The notes under the pieces are model-generated. The model worked only from the letters and a program-made list of their open reading frames with translations, ran no database searches and was not told the origin of the DNA. Positions 1 through 8,339 of a DNA stretch of 64,000 nucleotides are shown piece after piece. Both the position numbers and the translations under genes were made by a program. This DNA comes from Paenibacillus sp. JJ-223 (GTDB lineage Bacteria; Bacillota; Bacilli; Paenibacillales; Paenibacillaceae), in contig NZ_CAKMMP010000010.1 in assembly GCF_927798175.1 (NCBI RefSeq), positions 186,001-250,000 of the forward strand, given 5' to 3'. Position 1 is the first letter of the stretch, and each line of letters opens with the position of its first letter.

Positions 1-392
1 AAGCCAAACCGGTCGTGGATATGATGTGTTTGGTGAAAGATATTCAAGTTATTGATGGATACAATGACCGTATGCATGCTCTTGGGTATGATGTTGCCGG
101 AGAATGGGGCATTGCGGGAAGACGGTTATTTCGAAAAGGCGGGGAACAGCGGACGCATCATATTCATTTTTATCCATACGAACATCCGCAAATATTACGT
201 CATTTGGTTTTTCGCGATTATTTGCAAGCGCATCCGGAAGAAGTTGAACGTTATACAGCGATGAAAGAAGAGCTTGCCCAACGTTACGAGGATACGAGCG
301 ACTACAGCAAGGGAAAGAAGCCGTTTGTTCAGGAGATGGAACAGAGAGCTTTGCAATGGCACAGCGAGAAAACGAAATACGGCACTCAGTAA
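1..392 (+). CDS. GrpB family protein, 5' end cut by the window edge
   Basis: The reading frame is open from the first bases: it reads AKPVVDMMCLV directly at the edge, so the true start lies outside the window. AKPVVDM is the conserved block after the usual HVGSTAVPGL motif of GrpB (UPF0157) proteins, and the later segment with HHIHFYP and FRDYLQAHPEEVERY is also typical. The family belongs to the nucleotidyltransferase fold, but its substrate is not established. About 130 residues are visible of a usual 170 to 180. A second, complete GrpB gene lies at 12934..13476. Confidence 0.85.
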   Translation, partial: AKPVVDMMCLVKDIQVIDGYNDRMHALGYDVAGEWGIAGRRLFRKGGEQRTHHIHFYPYEHPQILRHLVFRDYLQAHPEEVERYTAMKEELAQRYEDTSDYSKGKKPFVQEMEQRALQWHSEKTKYGTQ

Positions 393-434
393 CCCTACAC
401 TAAACTCACTCGATTAGAACAAGGATGTGAGCGC

Positions 435-607
435 ATGTTGAACTATACGAATACAACGAAAGAGTTAACGGAAAGCGTGTGGCTATGCCCGGATAAGCGC
501 GCAAGGGAGAACTATTCTGGACTACATTTATACAGAAGAAGGCGGAAGGGCTGCTAGAGGTATTGGAATGCGAGTATCAACGAAAGATTGAAACTGGTTC
601 TCAAACG
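435..607 (+). pseudogene. possible decayed small gene
   Basis: An ATG at 435 opens 40 codons (MLNYTNTTKELTESVWLCPD...) and then hits a stop. A second frame, starting inside it and ending at a TAA near 607, reads like protein (GELFWTTFIQKKAEGLLEVL). Together they could be one gene broken by a frameshift near 510. I do not recognise the family, and the whole stretch between 393 and 680 holds nothing else clear. A chance pair of short frames is also possible. Confidence 0.2.
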
Positions 608-680
608 TAAACGGGCACCACTATAAATCATAGCTTTTATATCATTTTGGAATCAATGCAAAAAGAGTGGGGGTTAAACC

Positions 681-1217
681 ATGATCTATGTAGTGCGGCA
701 TGGCCAAACGGACCTGAACAAACAAGGCAGACTTCAAGGACGACAAGGGCTGCCTCTAAATGATGCTGGAATGAAGCAGGCGGAATGGCTGCGGGAGCAT
801 TTAAGCCGCGTTACTTTTGACTATGTATTTTCTTCTCCACAGGATCGGGCGATTCAGACTGCAGAGATCATTACAGGCCAGAAGGCAGTGACGGATTCCA
901 GGCTGGACGTGTTCGATTTGGGTGAGGCGGATCTATTGTTAAAGAAAGAAGTCAAGTTGGCGGGTGTAATGCCAGATCCCCGTTTTTATCAAGGGGTGGA
1001 AGAACTGAATCACTTTGTGAACAGAGTATTTGGATTCATGAAAGAGCTCGAACTTCAACGTGATACCAAGGAAGCCAATATTTTGATATCCGGTCATCGT
1101 TGCACAACAGGGTGCATGGGCGCTTATTTCATGGGCATACCGGAAGACGGCAGCTTGCTTCAATATTCATCTGGCAATGGGGATTACAAGACGTATACAT
1201 TTAAATCGGGAGTGTAA
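681..1217 (+). CDS. histidine phosphatase (phosphoglycerate mutase-like) family protein
   Basis: This 178-residue cytosolic protein starts with the RHG phosphohistidine signature (VVRHGQTD, His7). It keeps the SSPQDRAIQTAE arginine segment near residue 55 and a second catalytic histidine in SGHRCTTG near residue 135. These define the branch that removes phosphate through a phospho-histidine intermediate. Substrates vary widely (sugar phosphates, nucleotides, cobalamin precursors), so the substrate cannot be named. The start is supported by GAGTGGGGG about 8 bases upstream. It stands alone between unrelated small genes. Confidence 0.88.
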   Translation: MIYVVRHGQTDLNKQGRLQGRQGLPLNDAGMKQAEWLREHLSRVTFDYVFSSPQDRAIQTAEIITGQKAVTDSRLDVFDLGEADLLLKKEVKLAGVMPDPRFYQGVEELNHFVNRVFGFMKELELQRDTKEANILISGHRCTTGCMGAYFMGIPEDGSLLQYSSGNGDYKTYTFKSGV

Positions 1218-1278
1218 GCCCGATAGATGTTCTGAAATGGTAGATTTCCCAAAAGAAATAGATCCTGTGAGGTGAAAA

Positions 1279-1527
1279 ATGTTATATCATTTCGGCGAGG
1301 AGCCAGATATTGAACAATTTGTCCCACGAGAGAAACAAAACCGTAAGGATTTTCCGGCCGTCGTATGGGCAATTGATCAAATGAATGAGCATTCCTATTT
1401 CTTCCCACGAAATTGTCCAAGAATTGTACTTAAACGAACTCCCGAAATCTCAGAAGAACATCGGAAAATGTTTTTCGGAATGTCGCAGGCGAACAAGATC
1501 ATTGCTATAGAGAGCTCCAGCTTATGA
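1279..1527 (+). pseudogene. DUF6886-like protein, truncated to its amino-terminal half
   Basis: The 82 residues begin MLYHFGEEPDIEQFVPRE and continue with PAVVWAIDQ and YFFPRNCPRI. These are the opening landmarks of DUF6886 proteins, which from memory run to about 160 to 180 residues. Here the frame stops just after KIIAIESSS, where the family would go on for another domain half. A good ribosome site (GTGAGG) still precedes the ATG. The next gene starts only 50 bases later, so the missing half has been deleted rather than shifted. It is probably non-functional. The family has no assigned role. Confidence 0.6.
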
Positions 1528-1576
1528 TGGAAAATCACTTCTAGAACTGGGGTGTTTTTAGTCAGGAGGAATTCAA

Positions 1577-2371
1577 ATGCGGACACACTTTGGCAAATAC
1601 GATATACCGCCAACGCTTCAGAAGCTGATTCAATTACAGGAAAGTCTCCAAGACGCTGAACAATTTTTTACGGGATTAAACGGGTTCAGGTATTTCAACA
1701 CGCCTTGCGATGTTATTGAGTTTGGAAATATCGGCGCCGATGGCATACATTACGGTTTTCTTACGGATTACGGGACAGTAACGGACCTTGAAGCAGCCCC
1801 GATCGTTTGTGTCAGTCCGATGAATTTTGATCGTCCGTCCCGCGTTGTAGCCAACAATTTATCGGAGTTTCTGAACGTTAATCTGAATGACGGAGCATTG
1901 TTTTACAATGATTTTGAGAGCGAAGAAAGTTATTTGCTTCAGAAGCGGCAGTGGGCCGAACAAGCGTTGAACTCTCCATATCAGCCTACAGATATTGAAA
2001 GGATTACTCGGGAAAGAATTACAATATGGACAGTAAACAATGTACCAACCCCTGCCATTGATAACCCTTATACATATGTTCAGAATGTAAGTCTGGTTCG
2101 TCAGAATGAGATTACTCTTCAGACACAGGACGGATTAGGCGTGAAATTTCCTTTTGCTGAAGGAGAAGAACATCTACCATATCGAATCCACGATGATACG
2201 GATCTTGATATGGGTTGGCTTGAGGATTATTTAAATTCAGCTCCCGTAACGTCACGACTTGCATTGATTAGAGATATTCAAATGAGTCACGATATCCGTG
2301 ACCAAAAAGATCTCCAAGCCATCATTATCCCGGCATTGCATTTGATGAGTCTTGACGATGAGGCTGTTTGA
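1577..2371 (+). CDS. hypothetical protein, possibly SUKH/SMI1-like
   Basis: This 264-residue soluble protein has a strong AGGAGG site 7 bases before its ATG. The segment around residues 45 to 85 (CDVIEFGNIGADGIHYGFL, then APIVCVSPMNFD) recalls the glycine-rich core of SUKH/SMI1-KNR4 proteins. That family contains many immunity proteins of polymorphic toxins. The match is from visual pattern only. There are no membrane segments or signal peptide. It is convergent with the deacetylase gene that follows, and no toxin gene is adjacent, so an immunity role is not shown. Confidence 0.55.
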   Translation: MRTHFGKYDIPPTLQKLIQLQESLQDAEQFFTGLNGFRYFNTPCDVIEFGNIGADGIHYGFLTDYGTVTDLEAAPIVCVSPMNFDRPSRVVANNLSEFLNVNLNDGALFYNDFESEESYLLQKRQWAEQALNSPYQPTDIERITRERITIWTVNNVPTPAIDNPYTYVQNVSLVRQNEITLQTQDGLGVKFPFAEGEEHLPYRIHDDTDLDMGWLEDYLNSAPVTSRLALIRDIQMSHDIRDQKDLQAIIIPALHLMSLDDEAV

Positions 2372-2427
2372 ATCTTGTAAGAGAATTAAGAATAAAAGAT
2401 CAAGGGCTCTTCCTGATTGTGCGACAT

Positions 2428-2474
2428 GACAAACAGCCTCTGACCATAAAGTTAGGGGCCGTTTGTTCATGCGG
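2428..2474. terminator. hairpin between convergent genes
   Basis: ACAAAC-A-GCC near 2429 can pair with GGC-C-GTTTGT near 2458, separated by a 20-base loop. A T-rich run follows at 2479..2485. It sits exactly between two genes that end toward each other. The stem is imperfect, so this is a moderate call. Confidence 0.4.
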
Positions 2475-2477
2475 GGG

Positions 2478-3407
2478 TTATTTTTTGCTTTTCGTTAGGC
2501 GAAAAGAGTGACTTCTGTCAAAACTGGAGGAGCCATTTTTTTTGCGCCTGTTCTTAACAAGGATCGATTTTCGTTTCGTGGATCGCTTTGGATGACGTGG
2601 CTTTACATGTATACCGGGTGCTCGGAGCGGTTTGTGGATAAGCGGCATTGTTGCTGTTTTCGCTGCGGCAAGTTGACCGAAATGGATCAAACGAACGCCG
2701 TGTTTTGCGAGCGCTTGATGAATGCTCCGACTGCGGAAGACGTTTAATTCAAGTTCCCGCCCTTGGGTGTAATTGGATATCTTTCGTGTGGTATCATCGA
2801 CATAACCGGGATGGCACATGATTTCGGTTGAACCTTTGGGCAGATGGGCAATGGCTCGGATTAAGCGTTTCAAGCTATCTTGTTTGTCGTAGGTGTCAAG
2901 TAAAATATAATCTGTTGTCAAAGGCACAGGAGTGGCAGAAACGGCAGAGAGCCGGGATTTGCGCATCGGCACTTGATGGCGTAGGGCAAACGTTGACATC
3001 GCTCGATGCACGGCATGATCATGCAAATGCAGATGATGGTGGGAATCGAGGTGGGTCGGTTTCAAACCGGCGGTAACGAACCGTTCCCATTGGGCGGCAA
3101 GCTCCAATTCGATCTCGCATTCGTTCCACGATGACATCGTGTGTATACCGTTGAATGTCCCATCTGGCTTTACAAGCGAAGGCACATGCTGTGGATCGGA
3201 AATCGGTTTTCCATACGTCAGATTAAAATGCAGGCCGACCCCAAGCTCCGGTAACGTATTAGCCCTGTTCACTGCATCCGGGAAGCCAGGCATGTTGACC
3301 ATTAACGTTGCGCTGGAAAGCGATCCTGCCCGGTGTGCCTCTTCGATCCCCCGGTTTGTGCCTTCCGACAGGCCGAAATCGTCTGCATTAATAATAAGCC
3401 ATCTCAT
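2478..3407 (-). CDS. YdjC/ChbG-family carbohydrate deacetylase
   Basis: The protein opens with MRWLIINADDFGLSEG; the paired aspartates of NADDFG bind metal in this family. HLDSHHHLHLH near residue 115 supplies the metal-binding histidines. Family members remove acetyl groups from chito- or cello-type oligosaccharides. I place the start at the ATG at 3407 because GGGAGG lies 10 bases upstream; a TTG 18 bases further out overlaps that site. The last 55 or so residues form a very basic tail (KRSTKRKSILVKNRRKK) beyond the catalytic domain, which is unusual. The gene stands alone and faces a GNAT gene divergently. Confidence 0.85.
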   Translation of the reverse strand: MRWLIINADDFGLSEGTNRGIEEAHRAGSLSSATLMVNMPGFPDAVNRANTLPELGVGLHFNLTYGKPISDPQHVPSLVKPDGTFNGIHTMSSWNECEIELELAAQWERFVTAGLKPTHLDSHHHLHLHDHAVHRAMSTFALRHQVPMRKSRLSAVSATPVPLTTDYILLDTYDKQDSLKRLIRAIAHLPKGSTEIMCHPGYVDDTTRKISNYTQGRELELNVFRSRSIHQALAKHGVRLIHFGQLAAAKTATMPLIHKPLRAPGIHVKPRHPKRSTKRKSILVKNRRKKNGSSSFDRSHSFRLTKSKK

Positions 3408-3531
3408 TGGCGGCCAACCTCCCAAGGGGTTCGTTTTCCTCCTATATAGATATTTGAAGAAGCGTCCATTGGAAATGGACAGATGCCGATTATGGAATAA
3501 CCAATCCCATGCAGGAGGTGCAGTAACATTG

Positions 3532-4269
3532 ATGACGCCTCAAGAAATGTTGCACATCGTGCAATCACAGCTTGCTGTCGATCTTCATTGCAGCGTTGAC
3601 GATTTTAATGGGGACAAGGACCACATTATTTATGTGGACGCCCAGGAAAACCCGGGACGCAGGCCGTTTCGGCGAAATGCCCGCTATTTTGAAATACTGT
3701 CAATGGGGCAAACGATTGTTGTCTCGGCAACGCCGGAGCGTTTGAACATAGCGAAAGCATATATGGAAGGCAAAACGCGGGATCATATTTTTTCATCGCC
3801 TTTTATCAGAGGGTTGTATTTGCATTTTCTTCCCGATCTGAATTCGCTGCAGCGTTTGTCACCCCCGGATTCATTTACATATGAAGTGCTTGAAATGGAT
3901 GAAGTTTGCGATTTGGCTGGGATGACAGCATTCGATAACGCCGTGATTCATGACCCGACTTGCCCTTATCAAACGGTATTGGCTGTGTTAGCCAAGCATA
4001 ACGGCTCCATTGTTGGCATAGCGGGAGCAAGCAATTCAGGGGAAAAGCTGTGGCAGCTCGGCATCGATGTGCTTCCGGGGTACCGCCGCAATGGGCTTGC
4101 TGCCTACCTGGTCAACCGTTTGACGTTTGAGGTGTTAGAACGGGGATGCGTCCCGACCTACGATGTCATTGCGAGCAATATCGCTTCACAGCGAGTGGGT
4201 GTCCGGGCAGGTTATGTTCCCGCATATGTTACCGATTGGAGATGCGATTTTACGGCGTACGAAGCTTGA
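3532..4269 (+). CDS. GNAT family N-acetyltransferase
   Basis: This 245-residue protein has a carboxy-terminal GNAT fold. GIDVLPGYRRNGLAAYLVNRL is the acetyl-CoA binding motif A (R/Q-x-x-G-x-G/A form), followed by NIASQRVGVRAGY, which resembles the usual N-x-x-A-x-x-x-x-x-x-G-F/Y end motif. The amino-terminal 130 residues are a separate domain seen in larger two-domain acetyltransferases. The ATG at 3532 follows AGGAGGTG at a good distance. The open frame extends much further upstream, but that part is antisense to the deacetylase gene. The acceptor substrate is unknown. Confidence 0.85.
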   Translation: MTPQEMLHIVQSQLAVDLHCSVDDFNGDKDHIIYVDAQENPGRRPFRRNARYFEILSMGQTIVVSATPERLNIAKAYMEGKTRDHIFSSPFIRGLYLHFLPDLNSLQRLSPPDSFTYEVLEMDEVCDLAGMTAFDNAVIHDPTCPYQTVLAVLAKHNGSIVGIAGASNSGEKLWQLGIDVLPGYRRNGLAAYLVNRLTFEVLERGCVPTYDVIASNIASQRVGVRAGYVPAYVTDWRCDFTAYEA

Positions 4270-4365
4270 GTAAGAGGGCTTACGCCGCCGAAAACAGGGA
4301 TGTATAATCATGGAAGACGGCTTTGACAATCTAGCCCTATAACGGGCCATTAAGGAGGAATTCCT

Positions 4366-4713
4366 ATGTCTCCCATTCATAATGAGATCGGTGCAGTGTT
4401 TATTCCGGTGAAGGATTTGCAGCATTCGCGTGACTGGTATTGCGATATTTTGGGATTGCAGGCAGACGGGGAAATACTGCATGGACATTTGTACATGCTG
4501 CCGATGAAAGGACCTGTCCTTATTTTGGATAGCAAAATTTATACGGAGGATCGCGTGTTCAAGACGCCTGCATTTCATTTTAATACCAGTGACATTCAAG
4601 CGGCATATGATTATCTCGTTGCCAAGAAGGTTAACATTATGCCGCGGATGGAACCAAATTGGTTGAACTTTGAAGACCCGGATGGGAATCTCTTAATGGT
4701 GTGTGAATGTTAA
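4366..4713 (+). CDS. VOC (glyoxalase/bleomycin resistance) family protein
   Basis: The 115-residue protein has the two beta-alpha-beta-beta-beta modules of the vicinal oxygen chelate fold. The first is IGAVFIPVKDLQHSRDWYCDILG, and the second ends in FEDPDGNLLMVCE, whose glutamate is a usual metal ligand. Members act as glyoxalases, dioxygenases, fosfomycin-type transferases or binding proteins, so a reaction cannot be given. AAGGAGG lies 7 to 8 bases before the ATG. Confidence 0.87.
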   Translation: MSPIHNEIGAVFIPVKDLQHSRDWYCDILGLQADGEILHGHLYMLPMKGPVLILDSKIYTEDRVFKTPAFHFNTSDIQAAYDYLVAKKVNIMPRMEPNWLNFEDPDGNLLMVCEC

Positions 4714-4749
4714 TGAGAGGATTTAAATCGGAGTGAGGAGGATTTCAGG

Positions 4750-5319
4750 ATGTTGCACGACTTGCAAGGTGAAGCCGGGATGACGCCGGTAGTGGGCATG
4801 TTGTATTCCGCTGTCAAGGAAAATAGCGACCGGTTGCGATCCATCACGGAAGGCATGTCCCAGGAAGAAATCGATTATAGAGGACTCGATGGTTATTATA
4901 ATAGTGCAGCTCAGTTAATCAAACACATTATGGTTGTAGATTTGAACTGGGTTTACCGGGTAAAAGGAGAACCCCTGCCGTCCTCCCTTCAAGAGCAACA
5001 TGGTCCTATGATCGACGAAAATAACAGGCTTCCGATGGTTACGGGAGTAGCTTTGGAGGTCCTCTTGGCACAATATGCCGAAGTCATGCTTTGGTTAAAA
5101 GAAACATGTGAGAAGCTGGTGGATGCCGATTTAGACAGGGTTGTCACGTTTGGGCATGAGAACGAAAAACAGGCGACGATCCGCTGGGGCCTGTGGCATA
5201 TGGCAGATCATAACCGGTATCATCAGGCGCACATCAACCAACTTCGGAAATGGTATAAACAATGCAAAGAAGGAGTCTACAATGAGTTTGATTCACATCG
5301 TTCCAGTCACCAAAGATAA
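4750..5319 (+). CDS. DinB family protein with a read-through tail
   Basis: The 189-residue protein is a four-helix DinB/YfiT-type bundle. Candidate metal histidines are His59 (LIKHIMVVD) and the cluster HMADHNRYHQAHI near residues 150 to 161. Related proteins are metal-dependent thiol transferases (bacillithiol) or of unknown role. GAGGAGG stands 8 bases before the ATG. The final residues (GVYNEFDSHRSSHQR) are encoded over the start of the next, broken gene at 5282, so the native stop of this gene was probably lost and the tail gained by deletion. Confidence 0.8.
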   Translation: MLHDLQGEAGMTPVVGMLYSAVKENSDRLRSITEGMSQEEIDYRGLDGYYNSAAQLIKHIMVVDLNWVYRVKGEPLPSSLQEQHGPMIDENNRLPMVTGVALEVLLAQYAEVMLWLKETCEKLVDADLDRVVTFGHENEKQATIRWGLWHMADHNRYHQAHINQLRKWYKQCKEGVYNEFDSHRSSHQR

Positions 5320-5383
5320 TTGGGAAGAAGCCATGAACATCGAAATCATTTACCAATTGTCATTGAAGGAGAGTACCTTTTGA
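5282..5383 (+). pseudogene. amino-terminal stub resembling a GNAT acetyltransferase
   Basis: A good ribosome site (AAGAAGGAG) precedes an ATG whose 33 codons begin MSLIHIVPVTKDNWEEAMNI. That is how several spermidine/GNAT-type acetyltransferases begin (IVPVTKDNWEEAL). The frame leaves this pattern after about 18 residues and soon stops. It starts inside the DinB gene and ends where the DUF3977 gene begins. I read it as the surviving head of a deleted acetyltransferase gene. Confidence 0.5.
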
Positions 5384-5619
5384 AGAAATACATGGAGATC
5401 GGGTTTGGAAATCGCTGGTTCATTCGAACGGAATTCGAACACGAGGATGGAACGGAGAGCGAACAAAAAGGATTTACCGCTCCTTTTCGCTTAAAGTCCG
5501 TATATTTAAGGATATGGATCGGTACGAGCGTGTTGATCATAGATTCCAGAGAAGGCATTAAGCGTGCCCGCAAAAACCGGAAAGCGTTCAAGCTGATCTT
5601 GGGGTTTTACGGAATATAA
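5380..5619 (+). CDS. DUF3977 family protein
   Basis: The 79-residue product reads KKYMEIGFGNRWFIRTEFEHEDGTE and later KSVYLRIWIG and DSREGIKRARKNRKAFK. This agrees along its length with DUF3977, a small family of Bacillus-type bacteria with no known function. The start is the TTG at 5380, with AAGGAG 8 bases upstream; the open frame continues further up, but no better start is seen. The start overlaps the stop of the acetyltransferase stub by a few bases. Confidence 0.78.
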   Translation: MKKYMEIGFGNRWFIRTEFEHEDGTESEQKGFTAPFRLKSVYLRIWIGTSVLIIDSREGIKRARKNRKAFKLILGFYGI

Positions 5620-5646
5620 AGCTGAATCTCCGGAAGGAGGGCGAGG

Positions 5647-5739
5647 TTGACAGGCAAAGAGAATGCTGCCGCAATCCACGTCTATGAAAGCTTGAAGTAT
5701 ATACCCGAAGAAGAGCAGGTGCTGCAAAAAACGCTGTAA
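5647..5739 (+). pseudogene. 30-residue frame, possible gene fragment
   Basis: A GGAGGG site is followed 6 bases later by TTG, which opens TGKENAAAIHVYESLKYIPEEEQVLQ and then stops. The residues look protein-like and the ribosome site is good, but I do not recognise a family. It may be another stub like those at 5282 and 7701, or a real tiny gene. Confidence 0.25.
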
Positions 5740-5801
5740 AGCTGAGGACACCAACGTGGAACGTGTTATTTATTTGAACTAAAGGAGCTTACTGCATTAG
5801 T

Positions 5802-6578
5802 ATGTATAAAATTGTTTTCTTTGATGTAGATGGAACGCTGCTAAGCGAAGTGGATCGAAGTCTGGCAGCGTCAACGAAAGAAGCGGTCACAGCATTAATC
5901 GACAAAGGCATTAAAGTTGTCATCGCTACAGGCAGACCCCATAATATGTGCCAACCATTTTTGGAGTTGGGCATAGATAACATCATTTCTGCGAACGGGG
6001 CCCTGATCAAATGTAAACATGAAACGATACATCAATCACTGCTTGCACCGGAAACGGTTCGTGAACTATCGGAGTTTGCCAAATTAAATGGCAGCGGCCT
6101 TTCCTATTTTACGGATCGTTTGGCCATGAACGGCATGGGCCGTCAAAATGAACGGGTGCAGGAAGCTTTATTTGAAACGTTAGGGCTCACTCAGTATCCC
6201 GATGCTATGGGTTCTCTCGTAGACGAAGTATGCTGTATGTGTTTATATGCGGATGAGGATGAAGCGGGGAAGTACGTCGAGCATTTTCCGACCTTAAGGT
6301 TCGAACGTTTTCACGGCTACGTGTTGAATGTTTTGGAAGAAACGAAGGTTTGCAAATCAACGGCAATGCGAAAAGTACTGGAGCATTATCAAATTGATGC
6401 CTCAGAGTCCATTGCTTTTGGGGACGGTGGCAACGACATGGATATGCTGGCAGCTGCAGGATTGGGGATTGCAATGGGCAACGCGCATGATGCTTTGAAA
6501 CAGCAGGCGGACTTTATCACTTTAAAGTCAAGTGAAGGCGGGATTGACTACGCATTACGCAAATTCGGCGTCATATAA
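5802..6578 (+). CDS. Cof-type HAD-IIB family hydrolase
   Basis: The 258-residue protein has motif I FFDVDGTLL (nucleophile Asp8, acid/base Asp10), a threonine in VIATGRP, a lysine in VCKST near residue 186, and the metal-binding GDGGNDMDML near residue 210. The cap lies between them, as in Cof/YidA-type phosphatases. These act on sugar phosphates, FMN or pyridoxal phosphate, so the substrate is open. It is an independent cytosolic gene; the ATG lies 18 bases after an AAAGGAG site, which is longer than usual. Confidence 0.88.
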   Translation: MYKIVFFDVDGTLLSEVDRSLAASTKEAVTALIDKGIKVVIATGRPHNMCQPFLELGIDNIISANGALIKCKHETIHQSLLAPETVRELSEFAKLNGSGLSYFTDRLAMNGMGRQNERVQEALFETLGLTQYPDAMGSLVDEVCCMCLYADEDEAGKYVEHFPTLRFERFHGYVLNVLEETKVCKSTAMRKVLEHYQIDASESIAFGDGGNDMDMLAAAGLGIAMGNAHDALKQQADFITLKSSEGGIDYALRKFGVI

Positions 6579-6694
6579 ACCATGTCGCGCTGAACCATGA
6601 GTGTCTCAAATACGCGAACAGAGAATAAAGATGATCTAGTTGGCTTAAACGTCCTCCTTATACTTTGACCGTGGGAAGCGAGGGATCATTCATT

Positions 6695-7078
6695 ATGGTT
6701 GTGCAAGTCGCCTCATTCATCTTTTCGATCCTTATTGGGATCGTGATTTTGTTTCAATTGGCATTGGCTCTCGGTATGCCTTGGGGAGAGTGCGCCATGG
6801 GAGGCAAGTTTCCCGGAAAACTGCCGCCACCGATGCGCTTCGCAGCAGTCATACAAATGTTTGTCCTCGGCTTCATTGGCTCCATCGTACTTAGCAAGGC
6901 GGGATTATGGTTGCCGGAATGGTCTGATTTCTCGGGAACAGCAGTGTGGTTTGTTATCGCGTTTTGCACCTTGTCAACGTTTCTGAACATCATCACAACC
7001 AGCGTATGGGAACGAAGGATATGGGCACCCGTAGCGATGCTGCTGCTTGTCACAAGCTTGATTGTCGCCGTTTTTTAA
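6695..7078 (+). CDS. small four-helix membrane protein of unknown function
   Basis: From the ATG at 6695 the 127 residues form four hydrophobic segments (about 5 to 25, 50 to 70, 80 to 102 and 107 to 126). A conserved-looking loop, MPWGECAMGGKFPGKLPPPMR, lies between the first and second. I recognise this loop from other Bacillus/Paenibacillus small membrane proteins, but no function is known. A TTG 30 bases upstream is possible but would add a polar amino terminus. GAGG is 11 bases before the chosen ATG. Confidence 0.7.
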   Translation: MVVQVASFIFSILIGIVILFQLALALGMPWGECAMGGKFPGKLPPPMRFAAVIQMFVLGFIGSIVLSKAGLWLPEWSDFSGTAVWFVIAFCTLSTFLNIITTSVWERRIWAPVAMLLLVTSLIVAVF

Positions 7079-7103
7079 TTCCATAAAATGATGCAGGAGG
7101 AGT

Positions 7104-7661
7104 ATGATGCAGGGGATCCAAGCTGCTTTTATCGACCGAGACGGCACGATCGGCGGGACAGGTCATTTTGTTCATCCCACGGAATTCAGCCTGTTTGATG
7201 GGGCCCAGGGTGCCATTAACATGCTGAAACAAGCTGGAATCAAAGTATTTGCGTTTACGAATCAGCATCGGATTTCGCGCGGTCAAGCCAAGCTCGAGGA
7301 GTTTAGAACGCAATTCGAGCAGTATGGCTTCGACGATGCCTTCATCTGTCCTCACGGTGCTCAGGATCAGTGCGATTGTAAGAAACCGAAACCAGGCATG
7401 CTCAAGGAAGCGGCGGTTAAATATGGCCTTGATCTGTCAAAGTGTGTGGTGATCGGAGATGTCGGCGATACGGATATGCTGGCAGCCCATGCGGTTGGCG
7501 CAATCAAGGTGCTGGTCAAAACGGGTTGGGGTGAATCATCGCTGTTGGAATACAGGCACCGATGGAACGAGGTTGAACCGGATTATATTGCCGAAAACAT
7601 TCATGACGCGGCAGCATGGATTCTCCGCAGCCTTCCAAGGAGAATTTCTCCCAATGGATAA
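7104..7661 (+). CDS. HAD-IIIA family hydrolase, GmhB-like
   Basis: The 185-residue protein shows AAFIDRDGTIGG (Asp11 and Asp13), a zinc-binding style loop CPHGAQDQCDCKKPKPGM near residues 90 to 107, and VVIGDVGDTDMLAA near 118. The CxH...CxC loop followed by KP is typical of GmhB-type histidinol-phosphate or heptose-bisphosphate phosphatases. There are no heptose or histidine genes nearby, so a general phosphatase role is all that can be said. GCAGGAGGAG precedes the ATG. Confidence 0.87.
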   Translation: MMQGIQAAFIDRDGTIGGTGHFVHPTEFSLFDGAQGAINMLKQAGIKVFAFTNQHRISRGQAKLEEFRTQFEQYGFDDAFICPHGAQDQCDCKKPKPGMLKEAAVKYGLDLSKCVVIGDVGDTDMLAAHAVGAIKVLVKTGWGESSLLEYRHRWNEVEPDYIAENIHDAAAWILRSLPRRISPNG

Positions 7662-7700
7662 ATGGTCTGGAGATTTTAACAATATGGGGGGAATCAAGGG

Positions 7701-7796
7701 ATGAAGGACATCGATTTCTCGAATTATTTTTGGCAAGATGATGAGATTCGCTTGAGAAGCAGAGGCACAGCAGGCGTGAGGGGAAGAAGAACATGA
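7701..7796 (+). pseudogene. amino-terminal stub resembling a GNAT acetyltransferase
   Basis: An ATG with a purine-rich site (GGGGGGAATCAAGGG) opens MKDIDFSNYFWQDDEIRLRS and then 11 unrelated residues. The phrase FSNYFWQ-D-x-I/VRLR is a frequent opening of RimJ/RimL-type acetyltransferases. The remainder is missing. Its stop overlaps the start of the next acetyltransferase (ATGA), so this stub may now act as a leader that couples translation to that gene. Confidence 0.5.
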
Positions 7797-8317
7797 ACAA
7801 CGGAGTCATCGAATTCCCGCGTCTGGAAACGGAAAGATTGATGATGAGAGAGCTGACGCTTCAAGATGCAGCGTCCATATTGAACCATTTCACTGATCCG
7901 GAAGTCATAAAGTTTATGGATATCGAAGCATGTAAGGACATCGCGGAAGCCGAGGAAATCATTGCTTTTCACATCAACGATTCGGGTTGCCGGTACGGTC
8001 TGTTCAGCAAAGAAAAGGATGAGCTGATTGGTACGTGCGGTTATCATTGCTGGATGACGGACCAGGATGGGACAAGGGCCGAGATCGGGTTCGATCTGGC
8101 GCCTCGTTATTGGGGGAAAGGCATCATGCAAGAGGCTTTGCGTGAACTGATTCCGATGGGTTTTGATCTCATGCAGCTGCAATATATCGAGGCAACAACG
8201 GAACAAAAAAATGACCAATCGCAGAAGTTGCTAACCAGGTTGGGATTTAAGCAGGAGCCTTTTCTCAAAGACAACTTACTCTATTTTACGTTAAGGCGAG
8301 AACAGTACGAAGTATAA
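7793..8317 (+). CDS. GNAT family N-acetyltransferase, RimJ/RimL type
   Basis: The 174-residue protein opens with FPRLETERLMMRELTLQDA, the usual start of the RimJ/RimL (Acetyltransf_3) group. It has the acetyl-CoA motif IGFDLAPRYWGKGIMQEAL near residue 100 and ends with NDQSQKLLTRLGFKQE. Such enzymes acetylate ribosomal proteins, amino acids or antibiotics, and the acceptor here is unknown. The start overlaps the stop of the stub at 7701..7796. A terminator follows directly. Confidence 0.88.
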   Translation: MNNGVIEFPRLETERLMMRELTLQDAASILNHFTDPEVIKFMDIEACKDIAEAEEIIAFHINDSGCRYGLFSKEKDELIGTCGYHCWMTDQDGTRAEIGFDLAPRYWGKGIMQEALRELIPMGFDLMQLQYIEATTEQKNDQSQKLLTRLGFKQEPFLKDNLLYFTLRREQYEV

Positions 8318-8339
8318 CCTTGTCCAGCTCAATACCGTA

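Noticed and set aside
3139..3531. Upstream extension of the GNAT frame at 3532
   Set aside because: The extension is antisense to the deacetylase gene, and AGGAGGTG marks the start at 3532.
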